Assembly (NCBI GenBank): GCA_950097015.1
Contig: CATNEN010000001.1
Span: 9,047,001-9,111,000, forward strand
DNA: 64,000 nt
Source: Macrostomum hystrix
Taxonomy: Eukaryota; Platyhelminthes; Macrostomidae
Reading direction: 5' to 3'
Numbering within the stretch: the stretch's first letter is position 1; each line of letters begins with the position of its first letter. The notes below the pieces were generated by a model. The model saw only the letters and a program-made list of their open reading frames with translations. It was not told the DNA's origin and did not search any database. Shown here piece after piece: positions 1-10,654 of the stretch. Position numbers and translations under genes: made by a program.

Positions 1-99
1 TCTCTCTTTGTCTCCTAAAGTGCACGTAAACATGTTTACTGCACTTGGGGCTTTGATTATGGGACAGGAGTCTACGTAGGAGTGACGTTTTGGCGCCAC

Positions 100-190
100 T
101 GACGTCAGTTGCTATTTTTAGAAACCACGTGAGCCCATCACGTGCTTTCTAACGTAGCACTGACCCTATGGGAGGCCCCTGCCTATAAAA
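100..190 (+). promoter_or_regulatory. CRE + two E-boxes + TATA promoter-like cluster
   Basis: A perfect palindromic CRE (TGACGTCA) lies at 100-107, two CACGTG E-boxes at 126-131 and 139-144, and a TATAAAA box at 184-190, all within 90 bp. The spacing is that of a compact RNA polymerase II promoter firing rightwards, with initiation expected near 210-220. No convincing coding exon follows within 700 bp, so this may be the U3/R part of a solo LTR or the 5' end of a gene whose exons are unrecognised. The motifs are seen directly; activity is inferred. Confidence 0.5.
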
Positions 191-881
191 GAAAGGCCCC
201 GCTCCTCTGGTTCTCTAACCCTTCTATCCCTTGTTTAAACCTTCTCTTGATAACCGTCGTTCTTAACTTGTTCTCTGTGCCATCAGTGTCTAAGTTTCCT
301 ACTTCAGTCTCTGCATGTGACTGCTCGTAAGCTCAGTTCTGGCTAAGTCCCGAAACTAACTTAGCCTTCCACCCCACCATCCGAGCTACGCAGGACACTG
401 ACAGCCTGTAATTGCAACTGGAACTCTGCACTGTGTGCTTCTCGAGACTTTGTGACTTCGTTTCTTTCGGGCCAAGGATCCTTCACCTCACCGAAGGCAG
501 AAGTCCTGACGCCCTGGTGGCAGCGCTACTACTACACTACCTGATATTCTTGGACTTCATATTGGAGTCCGCCGGATCCTCATTGTTAGCAGGACGACCG
601 GTACAACACCACGCCCTTACTGCAAGTCTAAGTTTCGAGCCATGCATGGAACGTCAGATGCCTTGTTCGGCACGTATCTCCAAGAGTTCATGTGGCGCCT
701 TCCCCACCAATCAGTTCGGCAATATCCTATACTGGATAGCTCACTACTTCTGACTTACTAACTGACTGACTGACTATTACTGACTGCTCACAGGGTTTAA
801 TGCAAGTTGTTTCATGTTCTGGTGGGCTGAAATGAGCGTAAATGCAGAAAAATAATTAAAAGCTAGAATCTTAAAGATCGC
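191..881. other. Unassigned segment downstream of the promoter-like cluster
   Basis: The segment is moderately GC-rich and unique, with a (GACT)n-like stretch near 755-785 (repeated ctgactgactga). An open frame at 412-753 has no recognisable domain. It could be LTR body or non-coding leader. A partner LTR would be needed to decide, and I see none in the window. Confidence 0.3.
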
Positions 882-1148
882 CCCTCGGACTTCTGGCTGT
901 TTCCAGCGCTGAAAAATTCGCTTCGTGGCCACCACTGGGCTTCTCCGACTGCTCTAGCATCCTCGGTGAACCAGTGGTGCAAACACCAGGGTGAAGAATG
1001 GTATGCTGAACGCAATAAGCTACCAGAGCGCTGGGCCAAGTGTGTCACTGCGTGGGAACTTTGTTTAGAAGGTTCAGGATGATTAACAGTTACTTTATTT
1101 CTCTAGTTTCTAGTTAATAAAGTGACAACTTTTTGATTGTCCCTCGTA
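882..1148 (+). mobile_element. 5'-truncated mariner (Tc1/mariner) transposon: transposase C-terminus plus 3' terminal repeat
   Basis: From 882 to the TGA at 1080-1082, the + strand encodes the C-terminal end of a mariner transposase: PSDFWLFPALK, then LRGHHWAS, QWCKHQGEEWYAE, and LPERWAKCVTAW. This matches the family pattern SDF-LFP-LK--LRG...W-----FY..G...L..RW.KC. Sixty-odd bases later the sequence ends in tttttgattgtccctcgta. Its reverse complement begins TACGAGGG and resembles a mariner inverted terminal repeat ending on a TA. The catalytic DDD core and the 5' end are missing, so this is a dead fragment. Confidence 0.8.
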
Positions 1149-3030
1149 GTATGGCCAGGCACTTTAAAAACAAGACTGTCCAAGGTTTCAATTGTGCCCT
1201 CTTTGAGGGGTCTGTTCACGAAGAAACAGTACTTCCTAATTCAGGAGCTTCAGGCAGCGGACTCTACACAACATGGATGGTGCGCGAGCTGCGGGCATTG
1301 ATAAGACACATTTGCACCTCCTTGAAAAGGTGCCCAAGGAAATTCTACCTAATGTGCTTGAGCTTTTTAAGCATAGCTTGCACAATGAAGACTGTCCACG
1401 AAATTGGAGGACTGTGCAAAGGATTAAGTAGTTCCACTGCTAAAAAGTTGCAAGGACCTAGCTAAAGTAAGTTTGTACTGGCCTATCAGCCCAATTGCCA
1501 GCTTTAGTAAATGGATGGGGAGAATACTGGCCAGCCATGTCAAAGATATTAAGAATTGATATTAGTTCAAATTTGAACTGGCGATATCAAATTTTGTTAT
1601 TTAGCCTATAGAACAGAGAATCAATGGATCTGGAAGGTTTTTTAATTTTTAGCATCCAATTTTTTTGACCTGATCAGAAGCTGTTAGGAAACCTACATTC
1701 ATCAAACTACTCATATATAGATTCTGTGCACTAAGATGCTTATAAAACTTAAAAACCTCAATCAATACAACTAAAACTTAAAAATAATTAAATGACAGCA
1801 ACCTATTGACAAAGTAGCAAACAAAAGAGTATTGCGGCTACAGGCTCAAATGCCTCACTATTAGACAGTTAATTGCAAGGAAAATTGCAGTAGCTTGAAA
1901 GTGATGAAGGTCAATGTCTGACATGTTTGTAAAAAAGGATATCACATGCAATATCTGTGACCACTGGCATTGTTCTTGCCTTCTTGGTGCTATGCTGCTC
2001 TTCCTATTGAAGATGCTAACATACCAAAACTGCAAGGCCTTTGCTTGATCCTTTCTTCTTCAATGGAAAAAAAGGCTTAAAGGCTTTGCCAAGTCAAAGC
2101 ACTATCCAAACCATTGATGTAAAGTTAACTGGCAAAGAGAAACCTCGCCTTTGTGCTTTGCTGGTTTGACTGGTGAATGAGCAAGATGACCAAGACAAGG
2201 GTGTCATCTTGCAATAGTTACCAACTTTGTAATAATGCCACTTTCAGCCAATTATGGATTGATTATGACCTTACCCAAAAGCAGAGTGACTTCAATCAGG
2301 GTTACTGAAAAACCGAAGAACGAGTAAGTCAGTAAGCCCTTTCGTACCAGTAAGCCAGAGACTAGAGAGAAAGTAAAGTTTCTAGAGAAAAAGTAAGGAA
2401 GCTTATATGTGCCTCACTGATACTGCGATTGGACACAAATGAAAAGTTGCAGCTGAATTGGAATTGAAGACTGCCCCAGGTAGATTATAAGTCAGGAATT
2501 TATTTGTATAGAATTCATTTGTATAGTATTGAACTTTTTAATTCAGCAAGCAAGGTGCTCCCAGCTGAACCAAATGCTTTCAAGAATAGGAATGGGAAAA
2601 ATTCAATGGCTATTTTTTCTTTTTTACCAGAAAATTTTTAGATCAGACACTGCCAAAGATAGCGTTGGACAATGCTTTCGATGCAGTTTTTATAATATAT
2701 GACTTTTGATGCTGTTTTTGATGCAGTTTTTAATGCAGTATATATACCACTTTCGATGCGGTGTTTATATATCACTTTTGATGCAGTATTTACTGCACTG
2801 TTTAACGAACCTCATTTTAGGCTTGGACTATGCGGAATTTGCCCCACTGTTTAAATAACCTCATTTTAGGCTTTGAATATTCAGTGGACTATGCAGTGGA
2901 CTGTGTCGAATTTACTGGACTGTTTAAAGAACATGGGTCATTCCATGAGAAAAGGACACAATAGGAAAAAAATTAAAACTGATGTAGAAGCACCAAACTT
3001 GCTTAAAGTGCTTACTAAGAGTCTGTAGTT
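1149..3030. other. AT-rich intergenic DNA with short degenerate repeats
   Basis: I see no gene here. Near 2665-2800 a loose repeat of gatgcagtttttat-like units recurs. Near 2795-2940 a roughly 65-bp segment containing cctcattttaggctt is partly duplicated. Open frames in this stretch are short and resemble nothing known. Confidence 0.4.
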
Positions 3031-3079
3031 TATGTTTTTATTGAATATGAATGAAGGTATGGCATTTATGTTTTTTCTA

Positions 3080-3462
3080 CTTCATGATCCGGACTATGGA
3101 GCCCGCGACCAGGTCCACATCGCGAGACAGACTGCCATTGACTGGCACCAATTTCTGTGCGACATATGCCAGCAGTATCTCATTGACCACCCAATAGAGC
3201 TGGGTGGACCTGGTCACACAGTCGAGGTTGACGAGTCCAAGTTTATACACTGGAAATATAATCTGACCTGAACAATCCAATGGTGCACACAAACCGCATC
3301 AAGAACATCTGGGCCCTTGCCAAGAGGTGCCTGTGCGCAATGCACGGTACAAGTGATAAACTCTTTGAGGGTCATCTTGAAGAGTATATCTGGCACTGCC
3401 TGTGCCCGAACAATGCATTCGGTGCCATGCTTTACTGGGCTTCTGTGTATTACCCAGTTTAA
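3080..3462 (+). pseudogene. Decayed Merlin (IS1595/ISXO2-like) transposase fragment
   Basis: Two adjacent + strand frames carry pieces of one transposase. The first (to the TGA at 3269-3271) has TAIDWHQFLCDICQQYL, ELGGPGHTVEVDESKF and HWKYN, the typical region around the first catalytic Asp (GGPG..VE.DES.F...KY). The second, in another frame (3280-3462), has VHTNRIKNIWALAKRCL followed by LEEYIWHCL, the typical HTN.IE..W...K region. The roughly 80-residue middle with the second Asp is missing, a frameshift joins the halves, and the third catalytic position (normally Glu of IE) reads Lys. The element is clearly inactive. I could not see terminal inverted repeats. Confidence 0.78.
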
Positions 3463-5840
3463 GTGACTTGGCAACTTCAACTGACTGTTTTTCTGACTTA
3501 AGCTGGAACCTGGAAAGTGACAAAAACAAGGTGAAATAATTTCGTAAAAGGCAAAATAATATCGCGAAGTAAACTAGAACTATGCCTAGAAGTTTTTCTG
3601 TCAGAACATATCCTTAACACAAAATACACAAATAACAGTTTGCTTAAGAGATTCATTATTGAATATCATCCCAATTTATAACTAATAAGTACATACTATG
3701 CTCAAATCAATCAGCCTGAATAAACAATTTTGGCCACACAATTTGGTATAGGCCTATCAGTAAAGCAAAAGCATCACTTTGCTTGGCTTCCCATTGGCCC
3801 TTGCTAGCACACCACAGACCTACAGGCTGCAATTACTAGCTAGTTTACTAAATACAAAGAGCATTTTTATTTCTTTTGCTCCTTAAGAAGCCTATTAATA
3901 GATTGTTAGGCCCTTTCAAATTATTTATAACTTCCAATTTCATTTGTGTTCCATGTCCATCATAAAAAAAATATTCATACACAAATCTTAGAATAAACGA
4001 AAGCAAAATTCACTTGTTAGAAGCTTGACCTCGGAAGGCAAAGCCTTGAAACCAATGGTTATTCTTACTTACCCTTAAATGTTATTACCAGCGAAGCACT
4101 TCTGTTAGGCATAGTGATGGCTAATTAAAATGTTCACATTTAAAATTGAGGAACTCGGCCATAAACAGGCTAAGTTTCTTTTTACCTATTTATTTTAAAC
4201 TAGCTAAGACTATAATCAATAAAATTGTTCAGAAAAATCAGCCTACCAATGTTTCGGCAAGGACCAATATAGAATTATTCTTCTAGTGGTCCTTGTGTTG
4301 TGTTTCTAGCAGCAGCACTAGTAGGAAGTCTAGTCGATTTAAAAAAACATTTTTTTAACAAAGCATAACAAATTGTATACTAAGATCACTTTACAGATAC
4401 CATTTATGGCTGCTTTAGCCTTCATTTTATATTTTTATGATTGCACTGATCATTAATTTTTTACTGATTGTACAAAGTAATGGTAAGCGCAAAAAGCGAA
4501 TCAGCCTTATTTAAGAGTTTGGGTTTTAAATAACGTCATTAAAAGTCAAGAAAAAAATGTATTTGTCGCTAATTGTTCGCGTTTTCCTTCCTTGTTTGTC
4601 TCTGCTTCGCAGGTCTCGCGACACCTCTCCATAAAGAGGTGTTCGTTTTACATAAATTCTGTGCATCATCTGCTTTCGATTATCATTTTGACATTTTCCT
4701 CCAGCTGGTTTGATCTACCGAACATATTTTGTTGTTTTCTTCCGATCTTAACTTTTTACTCAGGACTTCACTGTGTATACTGGCATTGTGAATGCCTGCT
4801 CATTCTATTATGATAGCCGCTTTCTTTTTCGAAATGCATTAGGTGTAGCATGGGATGGTGCTCAACCAATTAATCCTACTGCCTGCTTGACAAAGTCGGG
4901 AATGGGGCCTCTTCATCGTGTTCATCATAACCAAAGGCATTGTTTTATGTCATTTGAGAAAACTTATCTTACGCCCTCACTACTGAATCAAATCAAATAG
5001 TGTACCATAATTACCCATGGGTCACGATATAAAAAATCAAGAATGCCATTCTGCCGCTAGGGTTGGCCGTCTACATAAATTATGCACGATGGGCGTTCCA
5101 TTGTGTGTCAGAGCAAGCGTCACAACACTTGGACCATTTTTCTATCGTAAATATACATTATTTTACCTCACGAATCGCTGGCGACACTGCCGTCCCAATG
5201 CAATCACGATCTCTTCCCCTCCAACTGAGAATCGGCAACACAGAATCACAGCTAGGAGCCGCAATCCGATCTGACTCATCATTGGCAGCGGTAGCCACTC
5301 CGCTCTTGCGTTGGGTTTAATGATTCAACTCTGCGCGGGCAGAGTTTGTAATAGAGGTCTACGTAGTTAGCATTCGTTCAGCCAATCTCATTAGCCCAGG
5401 TATTTTTAGCAGAACAGAACCTTGACCCATAGAAAATTGCAGTCTATATAGATTTAGATGAAAAAAGACGCGATACGATAGTCTACGAGTAGTAATTGAT
5501 TAAAATGTACGAACGAGTTAGAAGCCAGGTACAAGTGGCGGTTAGAATGCCATTTTTACTTAATCCACTTAGTGTAGAAGCTGTATAAGCTGTCGAATCC
5601 GCTTTAAAAAATCTCAGTAGCCAACCACCAATTTATCTGATTCCGAAAACCCGTGGACAAAAACAGACGAAAGGAGATAGAAAAAGAGAGAGAGAGAACA
5701 AAACGAGAGACGCAAGTGTAAAAATGCACAGGTTCTCGCATATTTATTAACTATTTCTGCCTACTGAGAATTGACGGAGACTCTTTAAAAAAGCGAGAGA
5801 ATAGACAAACACTCGGACCAGCCCTGGATACTGTTGAGCG
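3463..5840. other. AT-rich intergenic DNA, no gene recognised
   Basis: This is low-complexity, AT-rich unique sequence with short open frames that lack domains. A splice-acceptor-like tract (tttgtctctgcttcgcag) occurs near 4594-4611, but no coding continuation is convincing. A purine tract of agagag lies near 5685-5700, close to the start of the next gene. Confidence 0.35.
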
Positions 5841-6062
5841 CACTCGTCTGTCTAAAAGCCAATAGGAATTTAGTTTTCCAGTCTGTTTCGAAATTCTAGT
5901 CTCAGTTGCACAGCCAGTCAAAAACTCAACAAAAAGCAGAGCGAGGCAGTGAAGAGCGACAGAGTGAAAAAAGTGGGACTAAAAGAGCAGCTAGGAGCCG
6001 TTCATCTTCAGCCGGTCTGACTAGTCACAGAAACCATCGGAGTCAAGGCCAAGAAGACGGAG
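5841..6062 (+). promoter_or_regulatory. Presumed 5' UTR / promoter region of the RA-RA-PDZ gene
   Basis: The 220 bp before the ATG at 6063 are purine-rich with many gag/aag runs. No TATA box is placed close by; a tctatataga motif lies much further up near 5443. In-frame sequence directly upstream does not extend the protein convincingly. Transcription start is not determined. Confidence 0.3.
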
Positions 6063-8267
6063 ATGTCCTCTCCAATGACGGTGACGACAATCAGCGTGCT
6101 GTCGAACTTTTCTAACTCGCGCGCACCCGAAGAGTACCCAGTGGATTCTGCCACCACGGCTGGGGACCTGGTGAAGGCCGTGCTTGCTAGGCACAGCATG
6201 CTTTCAAAGGACCCGCATTTGCTCTACGTGACTCTGGACACACTGGGAGACCGGGGCTTCGTCCAGTCTGTTGAACTGGGAGACAATGCCCGGCTGCTGC
6301 AGCGACTTCGTTCAGCCCGCCTGACGTCTAATCCAGCGCAGAGCCAGGTCTTTGTCATGCACATGCGCTCCGGGGGTCTACTAAAGATACATGACTCGTG
6401 CATTATGCCTGGCAGCTTCTACAACTCACTTTATGTTTCCATGGAGACAACAACAAGCCAGGTGATTGCTTTGCTTCTAGCCTCTTATGGTTCACGCGAG
6501 CAGGCGAACAACTTTCAACTTGTAGCAAAGGACGCAAAAGGTCGCGAAGTTCGTCGACTGACACCTGGCGAGTATCCGCTGGCCGTCCAGCAGCAGTTTC
6601 AGTCGCGTCAGTCTCGAGCAAGCGGTGGAGAGCTAAGCATTCACTTGAAGCGTGCTGGTGATTTGATTCGATCGCCAACGTTTCAGAGACAACCGTCTGA
6701 AGAAGTGGAGTCTGGCGGCAACGATGGAGCTGGCACTGGAGGCGACGGCGGTGGAGAAGTTTTGAGTCGGTCGGAAACTCTCGCTCGACTACAAGCGAGT
6801 TTTCGCGAGCTACAGCGCCTAAGAGAACAAAATCCTGGTCTTTACGACAAGATTTTGGTGGCTGGACAGCAAGCGAAGGGAAAGCAGGCAGCATCGTCAG
6901 GAAAACCGCAGCCAGCGCTAACAGCAAAGCCAAACCGGCACGATGGGAAGAGGGGCTCCCTGTCAGCTAGGCAGCACTCCATTCGACTAGGCTCGTCTCG
7001 TCAGCGCATGGTAGGACAAGCTGGGCCAGGCATTGGACCTGATCTTGGACCTGAAAGCGTATCGGCGCGTTCAGCAAAGAGTACCCATACAGAGCGATAC
7101 CGCAACACTGACAGCGACTACTGGTTTGCGGGAGGCAACCATGCGGATGATGATCAGTTGGACGAAGCGGAAGACGCTTGGACAGAAAAAGCTCTCTTCC
7201 TTAGCAGACAACTGCGCGCTAATCGAAGTGCGAGAGGCCAGTTGCAGCAAGCGCGACAGCAGCAGCCGCAACCGCAGCGTCAGCAGCCTCAGACAGCGCA
7301 ACAGTCGAAACAGCATGTTGCGCACACAACTCAACAGGCCTCAAAACGGCAGCTTCCTCAACTTCCGCAGCAGAGTGGCGATTCTGATCTCCGTGCGAGG
7401 CAACTCAAGTTTGAGCAGGTAGCTCAGCGCCAACTACAATTGACATCAGCGGCTTCTCGTGGCGCTGCTGGAGAGAGTGCAAGCAACAATTTGATAAATA
7501 GACTTCAGCAGCGAGACTTCCAGTGTCAAGCTGCTCTTCATCGTGAAGACTCGCCAGTTCAACAGACTCAACAGCGACCAAGCCTTCGCGAAATTCTTGA
7601 AGTCTGCGAGATTCACGCCTGCCAGCTGACAAGGCAATCTCGAGCGCAACCATGGGGCCTGCGCTTGCGAGAGGTGCAATTCGGCGATGTAAATGGCAAC
7701 CATCGCGACGATTCTGGCTTGAACAAACCCGCCATTGGCAAGCGACAGGGCGCTTTTCAAAGAAATGAGCGCCTGCTGAACTACATGCGAACTATTGTCG
7801 CTGTTGAAGAAGTGGACAGTTTGGGAGCGGTCAGTAATTCATCTGGGGATTTGCGAGCTGGTGACCTTCTTGTTGAAATAAACGGATGCTTAGCAACGGG
7901 TCTTTCCCCTGAACAATTGGACAACCTGATTGACTCACATTTGACTCTAGACTTATTAGTCGCCAGAAAACCAACGTCACAGAGCAACCCTGACTTATCC
8001 GACACTGAATCGGGCCTCTCCGACAAAGGCGACAGCGGCGAGATTCGGCTTCGGCTGCGCCGGCTGCAGCTGCAATACAACGAATTGGCCAGTCAGTGCC
8101 GAGTTCACGAGCAGGTGATTCAACGCCTGCGCAGTCAGCTGACCAAAACAGCCCGCGTCTGCCTGCTGCAGCACACTGAGGCCAGGCCGAAGAGCCACGC
8201 AGAGTCGGAGCGATCCTTCCAGGTCATCAAGACGTCAAGAGATTCTCCAGTCACGTCAGCTGTGTAG
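6063..8267 (+). CDS. Intronless tandem Ras-association (RA) + PDZ + coiled-coil scaffold protein, 734 aa
   Basis: Residues about 25-100 form a first RA domain (EYPVDSATTAGDLVKAVL ... RSARLT ... VFVMHMRSG). Residues about 103-198 form a second (GLLKIHD ... TTTSQVIALLLASYG ... ELSIHLKR). A long disordered Gln/Ser-rich linker follows (200-520), with several short helical patches. Residues about 523-637 look like a PDZ domain: WGLRL carboxylate-binding loop, LRAGDLLVEING core and a C-terminal LDLLVARKP strand, with a long insertion in the first half. A short coiled coil lies at 657-695. The last residues TSAV fit a class I PDZ ligand. RA domains bind Ras/Rap GTPases, so a cytoplasmic junction or signalling adaptor is inferred. 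Afadin/canoe also has two RA domains and a PDZ, but its FHA and dilute domains are absent here. The start is the first ATG of the frame. The absence of introns contrasts with neighbouring genes and may indicate retroposition. Confidence 0.85.
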   Translation: MSSPMTVTTISVLSNFSNSRAPEEYPVDSATTAGDLVKAVLARHSMLSKDPHLLYVTLDTLGDRGFVQSVELGDNARLLQRLRSARLTSNPAQSQVFVMHMRSGGLLKIHDSCIMPGSFYNSLYVSMETTTSQVIALLLASYGSREQANNFQLVAKDAKGREVRRLTPGEYPLAVQQQFQSRQSRASGGELSIHLKRAGDLIRSPTFQRQPSEEVESGGNDGAGTGGDGGGEVLSRSETLARLQASFRELQRLREQNPGLYDKILVAGQQAKGKQAASSGKPQPALTAKPNRHDGKRGSLSARQHSIRLGSSRQRMVGQAGPGIGPDLGPESVSARSAKSTHTERYRNTDSDYWFAGGNHADDDQLDEAEDAWTEKALFLSRQLRANRSARGQLQQARQQQPQPQRQQPQTAQQSKQHVAHTTQQASKRQLPQLPQQSGDSDLRARQLKFEQVAQRQLQLTSAASRGAAGESASNNLINRLQQRDFQCQAALHREDSPVQQTQQRPSLREILEVCEIHACQLTRQSRAQPWGLRLREVQFGDVNGNHRDDSGLNKPAIGKRQGAFQRNERLLNYMRTIVAVEEVDSLGAVSNSSGDLRAGDLLVEINGCLATGLSPEQLDNLIDSHLTLDLLVARKPTSQSNPDLSDTESGLSDKGDSGEIRLRLRRLQLQYNELASQCRVHEQVIQRLRSQLTKTARVCLLQHTEARPKSHAESERSFQVIKTSRDSPVTSAV

Positions 8268-8845
8268 TTAAATTGTGATCATTTGATTATTTGTTTTTTG
8301 TGCTGTCATATTAAAATTTTATATTACAGAACTCGTGAATATTAACACGGAAAAACTGTTGCTGAATCTAGCACAATCAATCAATGCAGTTGAAACTTCA
8401 TTTCTTTAACAGTAGAAAGACCACAGCGGGTTTTGAGTATCCAAATTTTTTTTTCTGTCTCCTAAAATATTGAAAGAATCACTTTCAAAGTCCAGAACCT
8501 GAACTAACATGTTCCGATCTGTTTCATGTAAAAACTTGCAGACTCACAAAACATCGGCATCATCGAGATGTTCAAAGATTCTCGTCGGAGTGTGTAGTGG
8601 CAAAAACAACCAAAATGCACATTTTTTCTACTCAAATATTCATCATGTTACCCCGTCGGCTATTATTAGTGATTAATTTTTATTGATTACGAGTATATTG
8701 TTTATTATTATACGACATTTTTATCTATGTGTGTATCTAAGGTTAATTGATCGAGAAGGGCGGAAAATTTAGATCCATTTGGTTGACTTTTGCGGAAATC
8801 GACCATTTGGTTTTGGGAGCCATCGTGAAGTGACAGTGGGTATTT
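8268..8845 (+). other. 3' flank of the RA-RA-PDZ gene
   Basis: Sequence turns AT-rich immediately after the TAG. An ATTAAA-type candidate polyadenylation signal lies near 8309-8314. A 51-bp segment at 8326-8376 recurs identically at 9684-9734. No coding capacity is seen. Confidence 0.4.
8326..8376 (+). repeat. 51-bp perfect direct repeat, copy 1
   Basis: The segment beginning acagaactcgtgaatatt and ending ctgaatctagcacaa is identical to 9684-9734. The two copies bracket the 30-bp minisatellite at 8.85-9.40 kb. A local duplication is the simplest reading. Confidence 0.85.
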
Positions 8846-9395
8846 ATACCCCGTGGTCTTCTCCAGGGAGGGGGTAATAGCGTGGTCATTCCCCAGGCAG
8901 GGGGTAATAGCGTGGTCTTTCCCCAGGGAGGGGGTAATAGCGTGGTCTTTCCCCAGGGAGGGGGTAATAGCGTGGTCTTTCCCCAGGGAGGGGGTAATAG
9001 CCTGGTCTTTCCCCAGGGAGGGGGTAATAGCGTGGTCTTTCCCCAGGGAGGAGGTAATAGCGTGGTCTTTCCCCAGGGAGGGGTAATAGCCTGGTCTTTC
9101 CCCAGGGAGGGGGTAATAGCGTGGTCTTTCCCCAGGGAGGGGTAATAGCGTGGTCTTTCCCAGGGAGGGAGTAATAGCGTGGTCTTCCCCAGGGAGGGGG
9201 TAATAGCGTGGTCTTTCCCCAGGGAGGGGGTAATAGCGTGGTCTCTCCCAGGGAGGGGGTAATAGCGTGGTCTTCCCCAGGGAGGGGGTAATAGCGTGGT
9301 CTTTCCCCAGGGAGGGGGTAATAGCGTGGTCTTTCCCAGGGAGGGAGTAATAGCGTGGTCTTTGCCAGGGAGTGAGTAATAGCGTGGTCTTTCTA
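8846..9395. repeat. 30-bp minisatellite, about 18 copies
   Basis: The unit starts cgtggtctttccccaggg and ends gggggtaatag. Some copies have lost one or two bases (29-28 bp). The + strand is G-rich and the unit opens several frames, none of which codes for a recognisable protein. Confidence 0.95.
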
Positions 9396-10145
9396 CTGCA
9401 ACTGTATTAATATCGCCAAACTCTTATTCCTATTTATGCCTTTATTGTGCTGTTGATTAGCTGATTGACTTATTAAATTTAACTAAGATTGTAAATTGTT
9501 TCCAGCGCTTTGTTTCTGGTATTTCCTACGAGTCTGTATTATGTATATTTTGAATGCGGAGCGGATCTTTGATTTATTTAGAGCAAGTTAATGAAAGAAA
9601 AATGTTAAAACAAAATAGTAACGATATTTTGCGTTATAAAGCGAATGCGACACTGGAAGCGTTACAACAAAGGTACATTCTGCACAGAACTCGTGAATAT
9701 TAACACGGAAAAACTGTTGCTGAATCTAGCACAAATGAAATCAGTATAAAATTGCTTCTCGTAATATTATATGTTGTAAATGCTTCAGATGCGAAATGTC
9801 AATGCAGAATGTTGAATTACGGTTTGAAATTTGTTTAAAACATTAAATATGGCGCTCGATGAACGTGAGTAAAATCGAATTATTGAAAGAAGTGTCCTAT
9901 TGTACTGTTTGTACTTTATATATAGCTTTTAGCTACGCACAAGTATTTTACAAGCTATAGTAAAAAAATACCACTTTACTCATCAGAGTGAGTGATCAAG
10001 ATTTCGTTTTTCTCTTTCATAACAGATACCTGTACAGAATAGTGCAGGGGACGGCAAACTCCGTACCGCGGGACAAATGCGCGGTCCTTCAAGCTCCAAA
10101 AACGGCCCGTTGCCCCTTCCGACACTTACGGTATCCTGTTTCATA
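9396..10145. other. AT-rich spacer between two minisatellites
   Basis: No gene is seen. The stretch includes the second copy of the 51-bp direct repeat and scattered AT-rich sequence. The region lies between the convergent RA-RA-PDZ and TMEM151 genes, so it may include their 3' flanks. Confidence 0.35.
9684..9734 (+). repeat. 51-bp perfect direct repeat, copy 2
   Basis: Identical to 8326-8376 over 51 bases. The flanking sequence diverges at once on both sides. Confidence 0.85.
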
Positions 10146-10149
10146 TTTT

Positions 10150-10492
10150 CCCTGTCTCATCTCTCCTCGGCTCATCTCTCCCGTGTCTCATCTCTCCCGT
10201 GTCTAATCTCTCCCGTGTCTCATCTCTCCCGTGTCTCATCTCTCCCGTGTCTCATCTCTCCCGTGTCTCATCTCTCCCGTGTCTCATCTCTCCCGTGTCT
10301 CATCTCTCCCGTGTCTCATCTCTCCCGTGTCTCATCTCTCCCGTGTCTCATCTCTCCCGTGTCTCATCTCTCCCGTGTCTCATCTCTCCCGTGTCTCATC
10401 TCTCCCGTGTCTCATCTCTCCCGTGTCTCATCTCTCCCATGTCTCATCTCTCCTGTCTCATCTCCCCTGTCTCATCTCTCCTCTGTGTCATC
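10150..10492. repeat. 16-bp pyrimidine-rich minisatellite, about 21 copies
   Basis: The unit is ctcatctctcccgtgt, nearly invariant until the last few copies. A sister array with a related 16-bp unit lies at 16.1-16.7 kb. The + strand carries C/T almost throughout. Confidence 0.95.
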
Positions 10493-10654
10493 GCTCCTCA
10501 ATCTTATATTTCTCCAGTCAGTGCGGCCCGCTGTCGTATTTTAGGTTCTCTCCTTGGCCTGCTTTTGTTGTCAACCCCTGGTATAGAGTCTGTTTAAATT
10601 TTCCAAATAAGGATTTGCATCGTTAAGCACTTGCTGATGAAATTAAACAGATTT

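Noticed and set aside
1133-1465. 110-codon frame after the mariner end
   Set aside because: Composition and lack of any motif suggest chance.
6403-6933. 176-codon antisense frame
   Set aside because: Shadow of the RA-RA-PDZ coding sequence.
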